From Allobrachymonas sp. (GTDB taxonomy: Bacteria > Pseudomonadota > Gammaproteobacteria > Burkholderiales > Burkholderiaceae_C), in the NCBI GenBank assembly GCA_030529505.1, contig JAUMWT010000014.1, positions 1 through 45,426 of the forward strand: 45,426 nucleotides of DNA. Reading direction: 5' to 3'. The position numbers and the translations under genes were made by a program. The first letter of the stretch is position 1; every line of letters begins with the position of its first letter. Shown here one piece after another: positions 32,193 through 42,431 of the stretch. The notes under the pieces are model-generated. The model did not search any database. It saw only the letters and a list, made by a program, of their open reading frames with translations, and was not told where the DNA came from.

Positions 32193-33059
32193 ATGTTGTG
32201 GACGCTGTGGAATTGGCTGGGCCAACCTTTTGTCGAATTCGACTTTATGCGCCAGGCGCTTCTGGGCATCGTTTGCCTGGCGCTGGGCACCGCGCCGCTG
32301 GGCGTGCTGCTGCAATTGCGCCGCATGAGCTTGATGGGCGACGCCATCAGCCACGCGGTGTTGCCGGGTGTGGCCGCGGGCTATCTGCTGGCCGGGCACA
32401 ACGTGTGGGCCATGGGCGCAGGCGGCTTGATGGCGGGCCTGATGATGGCGCTGGGCGTAGGCCTGGCCAGCCGCCGTTCGCCCGTGCGCGAAGAGTCGCA
32501 CCTGGCCGCCTTCTACCTGGCCTGCCTGGCGCTGGGCGTGGCCGCCGTGAGCCGCTACGGCAGCCAGGCCGATTTGCTGCACCTGCTGTTCGGCTCGGTG
32601 CTGGCGATCGACACATCCACCCTTTACTTGTTGGGCGCGGTGGCAGGCATCACGCTGCTGGTGCTGGCGGTGTTTCGGCGCATCTTTCTGGCGCAGGCGA
32701 TTGACCCGCTGTTTTTGCAGGCGCGCGGCGGGCACAGCACGCTGTGGCACATCGTCTTTTTGATGCTGGTGGTGCTCAATCTGGTGGCGGGCTTTCAGGC
32801 CATGGGCACCCTCATGGCCGTGGGGCTGATGATGCTGCCCGCCATCATCGCGCGGCTGTGGGCGCGCACACTGGCTGGCACCATCGCGCTGGCCCTGCTG
32901 CTGGCGCTGGCCTGCGGCTATGGCGGGCTGCTGCTTTCGTATCACGCCGAGCTGCCCTCGGGCCCAGCCATCATCCTGCTGTGCGCGCTGGTGTATGTGC
33001 TCTCGCTGGCCCTGGGTACGCAAGGCGGCTGGCTGCGCCGCCGCAACGATTGGCGCTGA
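32193..33059 (+). CDS. znuB: zinc ABC transporter permease ZnuB
   Basis: A 288-residue polytopic membrane protein of the ABC-3 family. The hallmark RRMSLMGDAISHAVLPGVAAGYLLAG region is intact (GDAISHAVLPG), as is the C-terminal VGLMMLPAIIARLWARTLAG. Short charged loops contact ZnuC. It starts three bases after znuC, so the two are almost certainly co-translated. Together with ZnuC and the separately encoded ZnuA at 38271 it would import Zn2+ from the periplasm. The canonical motifs make it a much more typical member than the permease at 14212. Confidence 0.93.
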   Translation: MLWTLWNWLGQPFVEFDFMRQALLGIVCLALGTAPLGVLLQLRRMSLMGDAISHAVLPGVAAGYLLAGHNVWAMGAGGLMAGLMMALGVGLASRRSPVREESHLAAFYLACLALGVAAVSRYGSQADLLHLLFGSVLAIDTSTLYLLGAVAGITLLVLAVFRRIFLAQAIDPLFLQARGGHSTLWHIVFLMLVVLNLVAGFQAMGTLMAVGLMMLPAIIARLWARTLAGTIALALLLALACGYGGLLLSYHAELPSGPAIILLCALVYVLSLALGTQGGWLRRRNDWR

Positions 33060-33174
33060 GAAGCTGCCCCCATCGCCAAGCCCCGCGCCCTTTGCAGTTT
33101 GATGCGCCATGTGATTTGGCGTTTGCAGGGGCCTGTGCCAGAATGGTCCGCGCCACCCACGAAAAGTATTCCGC

Positions 33175-33906
33175 ATGCCCGCATTGCCCACGCCACCCAA
33201 CGACGGTTTGATTTTCAAAGCCCAAGGGCTGACCAAGGTGTACCGCATGGGCGACGTGCAAGTGCACGCGCTGCGCGGCATTGATCTGGAGTTGCGTGCG
33301 GGCGATTTCGTCGTCATCCTCGGGCCGTCGGGCAGCGGCAAATCCACGCTGCTCAACATTCTGGGCGGACTGGATGTGCCCAGCAGCGGGCAGATGTGCT
33401 ACCACGGCGAGGACCTGACGCAAGCGAACGATGCGCGCCTCACGCGCTTTCGGCGCGAGCACGTGGGCTTTGTCTTTCAGTTCTACAACCTGATTCCGAG
33501 CCTGACGGCGCGCGAAAACGTTGCCATCGTCACCGACATTGCGCCCCACCCCTTGCCGCCCGCGCAAGCGCTGGAACTGGTGGGCCTGGGGCAGCGGCTC
33601 GATCACTTTCCGGCCCAGCTTTCGGGCGGCGAGCAACAGCGCGTGGCCATTGCCCGTGCCATCGCCAAGCGCCCGGTCGTCATGTTGTGCGACGAGCCCA
33701 CCGGTGCGCTTGATTCGGCCACTGGCGTGCGCGTGCTCGAAGCGCTGGATCGCGTCAACCGCGACATGGGCACCACCACCATCATCATCACGCACAACGC
33801 CGACATCGCCCGCATGGCGCAGCGCGTGCTGTGGATGCAGGACGGGCGCATCGTGCGCGAGCAGGTCAATGCCGAGCGCCTGGCTGCGCACGAGATCAAG
33901 TGGTAG
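33175..33906 (+). CDS. ABC exporter ATPase, LolD/MacB-type
   Basis: A 243-residue ATPase: Walker [11 protein letters not shown]-loop [18 protein letters not shown], signature [15 protein letters not shown], Walker [14 protein letters not shown] and H-loop ITHN. The [16 protein letters not shown] segment is typical of LolD, FtsE and MacB-type exporters. It precedes an FtsX-fold permease and an HlyD-like adaptor, so these three form a separate tripartite export system. The gene begins 115 bases after znuB. Confidence 0.92.
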   Translation: MPALPTPPNDGLIFKAQGLTKVYRMGDVQVHALRGIDLELRAGDFVVILGPSGSGKSTLLNILGGLDVPSSGQMCYHGEDLTQANDARLTRFRREHVGFVFQFYNLIPSLTARENVAIVTDIAPHPLPPAQALELVGLGQRLDHFPAQLSGGEQQRVAIARAIAKRPVVMLCDEPTGALDSATGVRVLEALDRVNRDMGTTTIIITHNADIARMAQRVLWMQDGRIVREQVNAERLAAHEIKW

Positions 33907-34210
33907 CAGCAACGGATGGCGCACCGCATGGAAACCAGCCGTTCAGTCCCCTGCCAACATGCCGCCAGCCGTGTGCGCACGCATGCCTTGCGGCTCTTCA
34001 ATCTGGCCCTGGTCGGCATCTGCAGGGCCTTGCCAGGCTTGGAAAAAGACTTGGCGGCCCACACGGATTGGCGGGCATGGCTCAAGAACCAGTGGGGCAC
34101 AGTCGCGTTGTTGGCCGAGAGCCAGTTCTTTGCTTGCGCCCTGCTGCCCACGGCCAGTAGCGGCCTGATGGATGCCAGCCCAACGCCATGTGGGCGAACG
34201 AGAGGCGCTG
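33907..34210. other. gap inside the export cassette, no gene called
   Basis: A 304-base spacer between ATPase and permease genes. A 102-codon open frame (33916-34224) crosses it and runs into the permease start in another frame, but shows no family pattern and no ribosome binding site. I see no terminator. Confidence 0.45.
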
Positions 34211-36571
34211 ATGAAGGCGCTTAATCTCAAAGCCCTGCGCGACCTGTGGCTGATGCGCGGGCAGGCGCTGGCGATTGCGCTGGTGATCGCATCGGGCATT
34301 GCCATGCTGGTGATGTCGCAGGCCACGCTCGATTCGCTGCGCAACACCTCGGCCCGGCTGTATCAAAGCGATCGCTTGTCGGACGTGTGGTCGCAGCTCA
34401 AGCGCGCGCCGCTCAGCGTGGCCGATCGCCTGCGCGAGCTGCCCGGCGTGGCCGAGGTGGAAACGCGCATCTTTGCTGGCGCCAAGGTCGAGCTGCCGGG
34501 CTTTGGCGAAGCAGTGGCCGCTGCGGTCGTCTCACTGCCCAGCAAGGGGCAGCCGCTGCAAAACCACCTGCATCTGCGCACCGGGCGCATGTTCCTGCCC
34601 GATGCGGCTGATGAAATCTTGATCAGCGACGCCTTTGCCGATGCGCACCGCCTCACGCCCGGACACAGGCTGCGCCTTACCATCAACGGGCGCGCGCAAT
34701 GGTTTACGGTGGCGGGCATTGCCACCTCGCCCGAATTCTTGATCCAGATTGGGCCCAGCGGCCTGCCCGATCACGAACGCTTTGTCATCGTGTGGATGCC
34801 CCAACCCACGCTGCAAGCGGCGATGAATATGCAGGGGGCGTTCAATCAGGTCACGCTCAAGCTGGTGCCACAGGCCAACGAGCGTGAGGTGATCGACGCG
34901 CTGGACGCCGCCTTGGCGCCCTATGGCGGGCAGGGTGCCATTGGCCGCATGAACCAGGGGTCTTACCGCACGTTGCACGACGAGTTGCAACAGCTGGGCG
35001 TGATGGCGCGGCTGTTTCCGGCCATCTTTCTGGCGGTGGCGGCCTTCTTGCTCAATGTGGTGTTCAAGCGGCTCATCGGCATGCAGCGCGATCAGGTCGC
35101 CATCCTCAAAGCCTTTGGCTACAGCACGCACCAGGTAGCGCTGCACTACGGCCTGATCGTGACACTGATCTGCCTGCTGGGAACGGCGCTGGGCGTGGCG
35201 CTGGGCTTTTGGCTGGGTGTGCACCTCACACGGATTTACCAATTGCACTTTCGCTTGCCGGTGCTGCACTTTGCCGTCAACCCCTCGGTGATTGCAGCGG
35301 GCGTTGGCGTGAGCCTGCTGGCCGCGCTGGCCGGCACGGGCTACGCAGTGTATGCGGCTGCGGGCGAGCCGGTGGCGCAGGCCATGCGCGCACCTGCGCC
35401 CGATCGCTTTGGCCACACCCTGGCCGAGCGCATCGGCATCTGGCGCTGGCTGTCGCAGCCCACGCGCATCATCTGGCGGCAGCTCGAACGCAAGCCGGGC
35501 AAGGCGCTGTTTTCGATCATCGGCCTGGCCTTTGCGGGCGGGCTGGTGGTGCTGTCGGCCTTTCAGCTCAGCTCCATCACCTACATCATTGATACCGACA
35601 CCCGCCTGGGCCACCACCACGATGTGTCGGTGCGCCTGGTGGATCTCAAACCCTACCGCGCCCTGCACGAGTTGCGTGCGTTGCCCGGCGTGCAGCGGGT
35701 GGAAGGCCAGCGCACCGTGAGCGTGCGCCTGCACAGCGCGCAGCGCCGCAAGCTCACGGCCCTGCACGGCTTGCCAGCCGATGGTCAGTTGCGCCACCTC
35801 ATCAACAGCCAGCACCAGCTGGTGCCCCTGCCACCGCACGGGCTGGTGATCAACCACTATCTGGCCGAACAAATGCAGTTGGGCGTGGGCGACTGGATGT
35901 GGGTGGAGGTGATGGAAGGTCGCCGCCAGATGCTGCGCCTGCCCATCACGCAACTGGTGCACACCGATCTGGGCATCGACACCTATATGGATCTGGACGC
36001 TCTCAATCGCACGCTGGGTGATGGGCAAGTCATCAACAGCGCCCTGCTCACGGCCGACAGCGCCGCGCTGCCCGCCTTGCAGCGTGAGCTGGACCGGCGA
36101 CCTTTCATTGCCAGCACCCAATCGCGCCTGGCTTCCATCCGCGCTTTTCTCGACACCATCGCCAAAACCAGCAACATCTTCACCTGGATCGCCATCCTGA
36201 TGGGCACGGTGATCAACTTCGGCGTGGTATACAACGCCGCGCGCATTGCCCTGGCCGAGCGCGCGCGCGAACTGGCCAGCCTGCGCATTCTGGGCTTCAC
36301 GCAGGGCGAGGTGAGCTACATCCTGCTGGGCGAGCAGGCGCTGCTGGTGCTTGTCTCGCTGCCGCTGGGCGCGCTGGTGGGCAATGGCCTGGCCCTGCTC
36401 TTTGCCCACGGCATGCGCTCGGAGTACTACCGCATCCCCGTGGTGCTGCCGCCATCGGCCTATGCCCTGTCGGCCCTCATCACCCTCGTCAGCGCCATCG
36501 CTTCGGGCCTGATGATTCACTGGCGCATTCGCCAGCTGGATTTGATCGGCGTTCTCAAAACACGCGAGTAA
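34211..36571 (+). CDS. FtsX-like ABC exporter permease (two FtsX domains)
   Basis: A 786-residue membrane protein. The N-terminal helix (about 18-38) is followed by a periplasmic MacB_PCD-like domain, then three helices of the first FtsX domain ([43 protein letters not shown] and one more). A second cycle follows: a helix at [18 protein letters not shown], another periplasmic domain, and a final FtsX domain with [21 protein letters not shown], the coupling motif. Start ATG 34211 has GAGAGG before it; an in-frame ATG at 34172 is less likely. It pairs with the ATPase upstream and the adaptor gene that starts six bases after its stop. The substrate is unknown. Confidence 0.9.
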   Translation: MKALNLKALRDLWLMRGQALAIALVIASGIAMLVMSQATLDSLRNTSARLYQSDRLSDVWSQLKRAPLSVADRLRELPGVAEVETRIFAGAKVELPGFGEAVAAAVVSLPSKGQPLQNHLHLRTGRMFLPDAADEILISDAFADAHRLTPGHRLRLTINGRAQWFTVAGIATSPEFLIQIGPSGLPDHERFVIVWMPQPTLQAAMNMQGAFNQVTLKLVPQANEREVIDALDAALAPYGGQGAIGRMNQGSYRTLHDELQQLGVMARLFPAIFLAVAAFLLNVVFKRLIGMQRDQVAILKAFGYSTHQVALHYGLIVTLICLLGTALGVALGFWLGVHLTRIYQLHFRLPVLHFAVNPSVIAAGVGVSLLAALAGTGYAVYAAAGEPVAQAMRAPAPDRFGHTLAERIGIWRWLSQPTRIIWRQLERKPGKALFSIIGLAFAGGLVVLSAFQLSSITYIIDTDTRLGHHHDVSVRLVDLKPYRALHELRALPGVQRVEGQRTVSVRLHSAQRRKLTALHGLPADGQLRHLINSQHQLVPLPPHGLVINHYLAEQMQLGVGDWMWVEVMEGRRQMLRLPITQLVHTDLGIDTYMDLDALNRTLGDGQVINSALLTADSAALPALQRELDRRPFIASTQSRLASIRAFLDTIAKTSNIFTWIAILMGTVINFGVVYNAARIALAERARELASLRILGFTQGEVSYILLGEQALLVLVSLPLGALVGNGLALLFAHGMRSEYYRIPVVLPPSAYALSALITLVSAIASGLMIHWRIRQLDLIGVLKTRE

Positions 36572-36577
36572 GCAATC

Positions 36578-37810
36578 ATGAACATCGCCTTCTCCTCACG
36601 CAAAACCCTCATGCTCGCAGGCGGCATTGCTGTGCTGGGCGGCCTGCTGTGGCTGGCCCTGCGCAGCCCGGCCCAATTGGCCAGCACCGGCCAGGTCACG
36701 CGCGGGCCGCTCGAAGTGGCGTTTCAGGAAGAAGGCAAAACGCGCATCAAGCAACGCTATGTGATTGCCGCGCCCGTGGCAGGCACCGTGCGGCGCATCA
36801 CCCTGCAGGCGGGTGACGCCGTGCAAGCCGGCCAAACCCTGGCCGAAATCGAACCCGGCGCCAGCGCCCTGCTGGATCCGCGCGCCCGCAGCCAGGCCCA
36901 GGCCGATGTGCGCAGCGCAGAAGCGCTGCTTGCCGCCGCACGCAAACGCAGCAGCGCAGCCCAGGCCAGCCAGCAACTGGCCCAGGCCGACTGGCAACGC
37001 GCCCAGGCCTTGCAGCCCAGCGGCGCCATCGCCAGGCAAGAGCTCGACCAGGCCCGCAGCCGCCACGCCGCTGCCCAGGCCGAGCTGGGCGTGGCCCGCG
37101 CGGACGAACAAGCCGCCGCCGCGCGACTGGCCGCCGCCCGCGCCCTGCTGGCCGATGAGGGGCGCGCGGCTTCGGGCAGCCCAGCCAAGGAGGCAGGCAA
37201 AGTGCTGGCCATCACCGCGCCCGTGGCCGGGCGCATCATCCGGCGGCCGATTGAAAGCGCCACCCCCGTGCCCGTGGGCCACACGCTGATGGAAATGGGC
37301 GACCCGAGCCAGCTGGAAATTGAAGTGGAAGTGCTCTCCAGCGACGCCGTGCGCTTGGGCCCCGGCATGCCCGCGCGCATTCTGCGCTGGGGCGGCGAAG
37401 GCACGCTGCAAGCCCGCATCGCCCGCATCGAACCGGGCGGCTTCACCAAGGTATCGGCCCTGGGCGTGGAAGAGCAGCGCACGCGCGTCATCCTCGATCT
37501 GCTCTCGCCGCACGAACAATGGGCGGCGCTGGGCGACGGCTATCGGGTCGAGGTGGAATTCATCGTGCAGCGCGCCAACGACGTGCTGCAAGTGCCATCC
37601 AACGCCTTGTTCCGCCACGGCGAGGGCTGGGCCGTGTACCGGCTGGAAAACGGCAAGGCGCGGCACACGCCGGTGCAGATTGGCTTGCGCTCGGCCCTGA
37701 GCACCGAAGTCAAAAGCGGCTTGCAAGCCGAACAAACCGTCGTCATCCAGCCTGATGAGCGCATCAGCGACGGCAGCCGCATTCAGGCCAGCCCGGCAGT
37801 GGGCCACTGA
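36578..37810 (+). CDS. HlyD-family periplasmic adaptor
   Basis: A 410-residue membrane fusion protein with an N-terminal anchor (about 10-28), a lipoyl half motif (RYVIAAPVAGTVRRITLQAGD), a coiled-coil hairpin (about 100-190, Ala/Arg/Gln-rich) and the matching second lipoyl half (ITAPVAGRIIRRPIESATPV), followed by beta-barrel segments (LEIEVEVLSSDAVRLGPGM). It starts six bases after the permease gene. With the ATPase at 33175 and the permease at 34211 it completes a tripartite exporter; no outer-membrane factor gene is adjacent, so a TolC-like channel from elsewhere (for example the product of 6531-8267) would be needed. Confidence 0.92.
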   Translation: MNIAFSSRKTLMLAGGIAVLGGLLWLALRSPAQLASTGQVTRGPLEVAFQEEGKTRIKQRYVIAAPVAGTVRRITLQAGDAVQAGQTLAEIEPGASALLDPRARSQAQADVRSAEALLAAARKRSSAAQASQQLAQADWQRAQALQPSGAIARQELDQARSRHAAAQAELGVARADEQAAAARLAAARALLADEGRAASGSPAKEAGKVLAITAPVAGRIIRRPIESATPVPVGHTLMEMGDPSQLEIEVEVLSSDAVRLGPGMPARILRWGGEGTLQARIARIEPGGFTKVSALGVEEQRTRVILDLLSPHEQWAALGDGYRVEVEFIVQRANDVLQVPSNALFRHGEGWAVYRLENGKARHTPVQIGLRSALSTEVKSGLQAEQTVVIQPDERISDGSRIQASPAVGH

Positions 37811-37991
37811 AGCGGGGGAATCGATGCAGCGGGATGGATGCGAGGCATGGAGGCAGGCATCAGCCGTGCGCTGTCGCCCTGCGCGCAAAACACGCAGCAG
37901 CCCTGCACACAACAAGCCGCGCCCGCCTCCCAGCGCAGCGCCTTTGCCCGCCCCGCCGCCCATGCGGAAGCGGGTTGCCCAGAAGCTGCTC
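37811..37991. other. intergenic region, no gene seen
   Basis: Together with the repeat element that follows, this forms a 460-base gap between the adaptor gene and znuA. No terminator with a T run was found. Confidence 0.4.
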
Positions 37992-38181
37992 AGAACCTCG
38001 AGGCAAGGCGATTGGATGGTGAGCGGAATGGCATGCCGGGCGCACATCTTGGCATGTGGCGCAGTGCATGGCCCCTGCGACACCGGCCCAATCATGGGCC
38101 AAATGAATGACAAGACTGGCAAGGCCACAGACCGCCGCTTCCATTTGCAAGCGCCCCTGAGGGAGGGATTGAACAGGCTCT
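37992..38181. repeat. AGAACCTGTT inverted-repeat element upstream of znuA
   Basis: The left end AGAACCTCGAGGCAAGGCG, with GATTGG following, has lost about ten bases of the terminal repeat. The right end keeps AAGCGCCCCTGAGGGAGG and then GAACAGGCTCT at 38171-38181. Its right edge is 90 bases before the znuA start codon, so it may include or displace the znuA promoter. Confidence 0.7.
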
Positions 38182-38270
38182 AAGATGCCAGCTTTTCAAC
38201 GGCCCGCAGCGGCCTTGCATGCCGCGGCTTTCATCCATCCCTTCTTCAATCAATGTCAGATACACCCATT

Positions 38271-39266
38271 ATGCGCACCAAGATTTTTTCATCCCTGCTC
38301 AAAACCTTCGTGCTCGCGCTCCTGATCGGCCTGGGCAGCGCCTGGGCCAGCACGGCCAAGCCCCTGCCAGTGGTCACGAGTTTCAGCATCCTGGCCGATG
38401 TGGCCCAGCAGATTGGCGGCGAGCGCGTGGCCGTGCAGCCGCTGATCGCAGCCGACACCGACGCCCACAGCTACCAGATGACGCCTGCGGACGTACGCAA
38501 AATCCGCTCGGCCAAGCTGCTGCTGGCCAACGGCCTGGGCATGGAAAGCGCCCCGCTGCAACGCGCCATGCAGAACAGCAAGCTCCCGCTGGCCATCGTC
38601 ACCCAAGGCATTGAACCCCTGCCCACGCATGAACACGATCACGACCATGATCACGATCATGCCCACGGACACGATCACGGCCATGCGCATGGGCACGGGC
38701 ATCACCACCATCACCACCATTCGCATGGCCCGCAAGACCCGCACGTTTGGCAAGACCCCGTGCGCATGCAAACCTACGCCCGCAACATCGCCAATGCCCT
38801 GATTCAGGCCGACCCCGCAGGCCGCGCCCACTACGAACAGCGCCTGGCCGCCTACCAGCGCGAATTGCAGCAACTGCACACTTGGGCCGAGCAGCAGTTC
38901 GCCGCCATCCCGCCTGCGCAGCGCAAGGTGCTGACCGCGCACGAGGCCTTCGCCTACCTGGGCGCGCGCTACCAAATCACGTTCGTTGCGCCTTTGGGCG
39001 TGAGTGCCGACAGCGACGCCTCGGCCCGCCGTGTGGCCCGCCTGATCCAGCAGGTGCGCACGCAAGGCATTCGCGCCATCTTTCTCGAGAATGTGAAAGA
39101 CGCGCGCCTGATCGAACAAATCGCACGCGAAACCGGCGTGCCCATGCAGCAGCAGGCCTTGTATTCCGACGCCCTGAGCGGCCCCCAAGGCCCCGCCCCC
39201 ACTTACCTGCAGCTGATGCGCCACAACGTCAACGCCCTGGCCAGCGCTTTGCGCGCCAAGCGTTGA
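38271..39266 (+). CDS. znuA: zinc ABC transporter periplasmic binding protein ZnuA
   Basis: A 331-residue protein with signal peptide residues 1-27 (cleavage after SAWAS or nearby). Metal ligands of ZnuA are all visible: His66 in DAHSYQMTP, His158 in DPHVWQDP, the His of LTAHEAFAYLG, and the Asp of LYSDALSG. Between residues 119 and 158 lies a His-rich loop with alternating His-Asp and His-Gly steps and a run of seven His, typical of ZnuA and thought to capture or sense zinc. An ATG at 38253 would add six residues before the charged n-region, so 38271 is preferred. It is separated from znuCB by the export cassette, and ends at a strong terminator. Confidence 0.95.
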   Translation: MRTKIFSSLLKTFVLALLIGLGSAWASTAKPLPVVTSFSILADVAQQIGGERVAVQPLIAADTDAHSYQMTPADVRKIRSAKLLLANGLGMESAPLQRAMQNSKLPLAIVTQGIEPLPTHEHDHDHDHDHAHGHDHGHAHGHGHHHHHHHSHGPQDPHVWQDPVRMQTYARNIANALIQADPAGRAHYEQRLAAYQRELQQLHTWAEQQFAAIPPAQRKVLTAHEAFAYLGARYQITFVAPLGVSADSDASARRVARLIQQVRTQGIRAIFLENVKDARLIEQIARETGVPMQQQALYSDALSGPQGPAPTYLQLMRHNVNALASALRAKR

Positions 39267-39296
39267 GACTTTGAGCAGGCGCTGATCTTCGCCACA

Positions 39297-39334
39297 AAAA
39301 ACGCCGCACAGATGAGACGCTGTGCGGCGTTTTT
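39297..39334 (+). terminator. rho-independent terminator after znuA
   Basis: A perfect 15-bp stem (AAAAACGCCGCACAG, 39297-39311, and its complement at 39320-39334) with an 8-base loop. A- and T-rich outer parts let it work on both strands, so it may also end the convergent clpA transcript. Confidence 0.93.
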
Positions 39335-39671
39335 GCGGGCAATCCCTGGCTGCTTGAGCCAGAGTGGCCAGATGATCCAGCTTGACGTTTTCTGCTGCGT
39401 TTTGCGCAGCAATGGCTGCGGCTTCTGCGCTTGCCGGCTGAGCTGCCAGCACCTTTTCGCTCAGGCACAGCTGGAAATGGCTGGCGGCGCACCAAAAAAA
39501 GCGTTTGCACGCCCCTTTTGGGTTTGCCCCGGCGCTTGATTCACAAGCTGACGCTGCACCCCGCCTCTTGAGACTGGTTCTGTAAGAGAGGCCGCATCCA
39601 TCCCCAATAGATTGAAAACTTCTCCGTCCTCGTTAGGCTGCGATCTTGCTTGTGCCAGCAGTATCAGCGTT
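39335..39671. other. intergenic region between convergent znuA and clpA
   Basis: Holds no recognised gene. Overlapping short frames are Cys- or Ser/Arg-rich and lack ribosome binding sites. Confidence 0.45.
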
Positions 39672-42026
39672 TCAGGAAGAAGCTTCCTCGGCCGCGGCTT
39701 TGCCCGAGCGGGTTTCTTTTTTGGGCAGTGGTTGAATGTCGAGCACGATGCCGTTGCTGGTCGGTTCGGTCGCTTCCATCTCGGCGCTGTAATCCACGGT
39801 GAGGCGCCCGCCTTCGGTGAGCCGCCCGAACAGCAGCTCGTCGGCCAGGGCTTTGCGGATGGTGTCTTGAATCAGGCGCTGCATGGGGCGTGCGCCCATG
39901 AGGGGGTCGAAGCCCTTTTGGGCCAGGTGCTTGCGCAAGGTGTCGGTGAAGGTGACTTCGACCTTTTTTTCGGCCAGTTGCGCTTCGAGCTGCAGCAGGA
40001 ATTTGTCCACCACGCGCAGGATGATTTGCTCGTTAAGCGGTTTGAAGCTGACGATGGCATCGAGCCGGTTGCGGAATTCGGGCGTGAACAGGCGCTTGAT
40101 GTCGGCCATTTCGTCGCCGCTTTCGCGCTTGGTGGTGAAGCCGATGGTGGCTTTGTTCATGGTTTCGGCGCCCGCGTTGGTCGTCATGATGATGACGACG
40201 TTGCGGAAGTCGGCCTTGCGCCCGTTGTTGTCGGTGAGGGTGCCGTGGTCCATCACCTGCAGCAGTACGTTGAAGATGTCGGGGTGGGCTTTTTCGATTT
40301 CATCGAGCAGCAGCACGCTGTGCGGCTTTTTGCTGATTTGCTCGGTGAGCAGGCCGCCCTGGTCGTAGCCCACGTAGCCGGGCGGCGCGCCAATTAAGCG
40401 GCTCACGGCATGGCGCTCCATGTATTCGCTCATGTCAAAGCGGATGAGATCCACGCCCAGGATGTAGGCCAGTTGCTTGGCCGCTTCGGTTTTGCCCACG
40501 CCGGTGGGGCCGCTGAACAAAAAGGCGCCAATGGGCTTGTCTTGCTTGCCCAAGCCGGAGCGCGCCATCTTCACGCTGGCGGCGAGCACTTCGAGCGCTT
40601 TGTCTTGGCCGAAGACGACGCTCTTCAAATCCCGTTCGAGCGTGGCGAGTTTGTTGCGGTCGTCGCTGCTGACGCTGGCGGGCGGAATGCGCGCGATTTT
40701 GGCGATGATGTCTTCGATGTCGGCTTTGCCGATCATCTTTTTGCGCTTGCTGGCGGTGAGGATGCGCTGCGCTGCGCCGGCTTCGTCGATCACGTCGATG
40801 GCTTTGTCGGGCAACTGGCGGTCGTTGATGTATTTGGCGCTCAGCTCGGCCGCGGCTTGCAGCGCGGCCTGGGCGTATTTCACGCTGTGGTGTTCTTCAA
40901 AGCGGGATTTGAGACCCTTGAGAATGTCCACGGTTTGTTCCACCGTGGGCTCGACCACATCCACCTTTTGAAAGCGGCGCGAAAGGGCTGCATCCTTTTC
41001 GAAGATGCCGCGGTATTCGGTGAAGGTGGTGGCGCCGATGCACTTGAGCTGCCCGCTGGAAAGCGCGGGCTTGAGCAGATTGCTTGCGTCCATGGTGCCG
41101 CCGCTGGCGGAACCTGCGCCAATCAGCGTGTGGATTTCGTCGATGAACAGGATCGACTCGGGCTTGTCGCGCAGGGCCTTGAGCACGGCCTTGAGGCGTT
41201 GCTCGAAATCGCCGCGGTATTTGGTGCCCGCCAGCAGCGCGCCCATATCCAGCGCGTACACCTCGGCGTTGGCCAGCACCTCGGGCACCTGGCCTTCAGT
41301 GATGCGCCAGGCCAGCCCTTCGGCAATGGCGGTTTTGCCCACGCCAGCTTCGCCCACCAGCAGCGGGTTGTTTTTGCGGCGGCGGCACAGGATCTGGATG
41401 ACGCGCTCGACCTCGAAGTCGCGACCGATCAGCGGGTCGATCTTGCCTTCTTTGGCGATGGCGTTGAGGTTGTTGGTGTATTGCTCCAGCGGCGAGGCTT
41501 TTTCGTTGCGCTCGCTGCCACCTTCATCGCCGCTTTCGCCGTTGCTGGCGCTGGCGTCTTCGGGCTTGGCGCTGTCTTCGCCCTCGCCATTCTTGCGGAT
41601 GCCGTGGGCGATGTAATTGACCACGTCCAGCCGCGTTACGCCCTGCTGGTGCAGGTAGTACACGGCGTGCGAGTCTTTCTCGCCGAAGATGGCCACCAGC
41701 ACATTGGCGCCGGTCACCTCCTTCTTGCCATTGCCTGTGCTTTGCACGTGCATGATGGCGCGCTGAATCACGCGCTGAAAACCCAGCGTGGGTTGGGTAT
41801 CCACTTCTTCTTCGCCGGGCAGGGGCGTGTTGTGTTCCTTGATGAAGTGGAGCAGGCCCGTGCGCAAATCGTCGATGTTGGCGGCGCAGGCCCTGAGCAC
41901 CTCGGAAGCCGAGGGGTTGTCGAGCAGGGCGAGCAGCAGGTGCTCGGTGGTGATGAACTCGTGGCGCTGCTGGCGGGCCTCGACAAAGGCCATGTGCAAG
42001 GTCACTTCCAGTTCCTGGGCAATCAT
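39672..42026 (-). CDS. clpA: ATP-dependent Clp protease ATP-binding subunit ClpA
   Basis: A 784-residue Clp/Hsp100 ATPase. The N-domain (MIAQELEVTLHMAFVEARQQ, then HEFITTEHLLLALLDN) has the ClpA type. The first AAA+ module has Walker A GEAGVGKT and Walker B ILFIDEIHTLIGAG; the second has GPTGVGKTE and VLLLDEIEKAHPD. An IGF-type ClpP-binding loop is visible at TIGFTTKR. A charged Ser/Glu-rich linker (about 150-180) sits between the N-domain and D1. It unfolds substrates for ClpP. The length is slightly above E. coli ClpA (758). In related genomes clpS lies just upstream, but here the upstream 672 bases hold repeat elements and no clpS-like frame. Confidence 0.97.
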   Translation of the reverse strand: MIAQELEVTLHMAFVEARQQRHEFITTEHLLLALLDNPSASEVLRACAANIDDLRTGLLHFIKEHNTPLPGEEEVDTQPTLGFQRVIQRAIMHVQSTGNGKKEVTGANVLVAIFGEKDSHAVYYLHQQGVTRLDVVNYIAHGIRKNGEGEDSAKPEDASASNGESGDEGGSERNEKASPLEQYTNNLNAIAKEGKIDPLIGRDFEVERVIQILCRRRKNNPLLVGEAGVGKTAIAEGLAWRITEGQVPEVLANAEVYALDMGALLAGTKYRGDFEQRLKAVLKALRDKPESILFIDEIHTLIGAGSASGGTMDASNLLKPALSSGQLKCIGATTFTEYRGIFEKDAALSRRFQKVDVVEPTVEQTVDILKGLKSRFEEHHSVKYAQAALQAAAELSAKYINDRQLPDKAIDVIDEAGAAQRILTASKRKKMIGKADIEDIIAKIARIPPASVSSDDRNKLATLERDLKSVVFGQDKALEVLAASVKMARSGLGKQDKPIGAFLFSGPTGVGKTEAAKQLAYILGVDLIRFDMSEYMERHAVSRLIGAPPGYVGYDQGGLLTEQISKKPHSVLLLDEIEKAHPDIFNVLLQVMDHGTLTDNNGRKADFRNVVIIMTTNAGAETMNKATIGFTTKRESGDEMADIKRLFTPEFRNRLDAIVSFKPLNEQIILRVVDKFLLQLEAQLAEKKVEVTFTDTLRKHLAQKGFDPLMGARPMQRLIQDTIRKALADELLFGRLTEGGRLTVDYSAEMEATEPTSNGIVLDIQPLPKKETRSGKAAAEEASS

Positions 42027-42108
42027 GTCAATTCTTTCCTTTCCGGACGGGTGCTGCCGCCTGATGAGCGAAGCAGCCGCGAGCCGTATGCCGCATCGTA
42101 ACGCGGTC

Positions 42109-42271
42109 AGAACCTGTTCAACATCTCAACGTGAGGCGATTGGGGATGGGGCGGGAGGGGATGCAAGGCGCAAATTGCAGTGCATGGCCCGTGCTATGGG
42201 CAAGATTTGCAAAGCAGCAGGCCGCCCGCAGCCATTTTCAAGCGCCCGCGAGGAGATTTTGAACAGGTTCT
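42109..42271. repeat. AGAACCTGTT inverted-repeat element upstream of clpA
   Basis: A 163-bp unit. Termini: AGAACCTGTTCAACATCTC (42109-42127) and the complement of AGAACCTGTTCAAAATCTC (42253-42271), matching at 18 of 19 positions. The interior has AACGTGAGGCGATTGG on the left, a near-palindrome at GCATGGCCCGTGCTATGGGC, and TTCAAGCGCCCGCGAGGAG on the right. It lies 83 bases upstream of the clpA start. Confidence 0.85.
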
Positions 42272-42431
42272 CAGGGCCAATCCCATACTGCAGCGGCATG
42301 TGGGGGCATTGCGGGGGGATTCAAGCAAGTTCAGAGACGCACGGGACTCGGGGCATCTCAAGCGGTCAGATGAGGCGGAAGGCTGCAAATTGCCGAAAGG
42401 CGTAAGCGGCACGGCTTCAAGCTCATGCCCA

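Noticed and set aside
33916-34224. A 102-codon frame between the export ATPase and permease genes
   Set aside because: No ribosome binding site, no recognisable pattern, and it runs into the permease start in a different frame.
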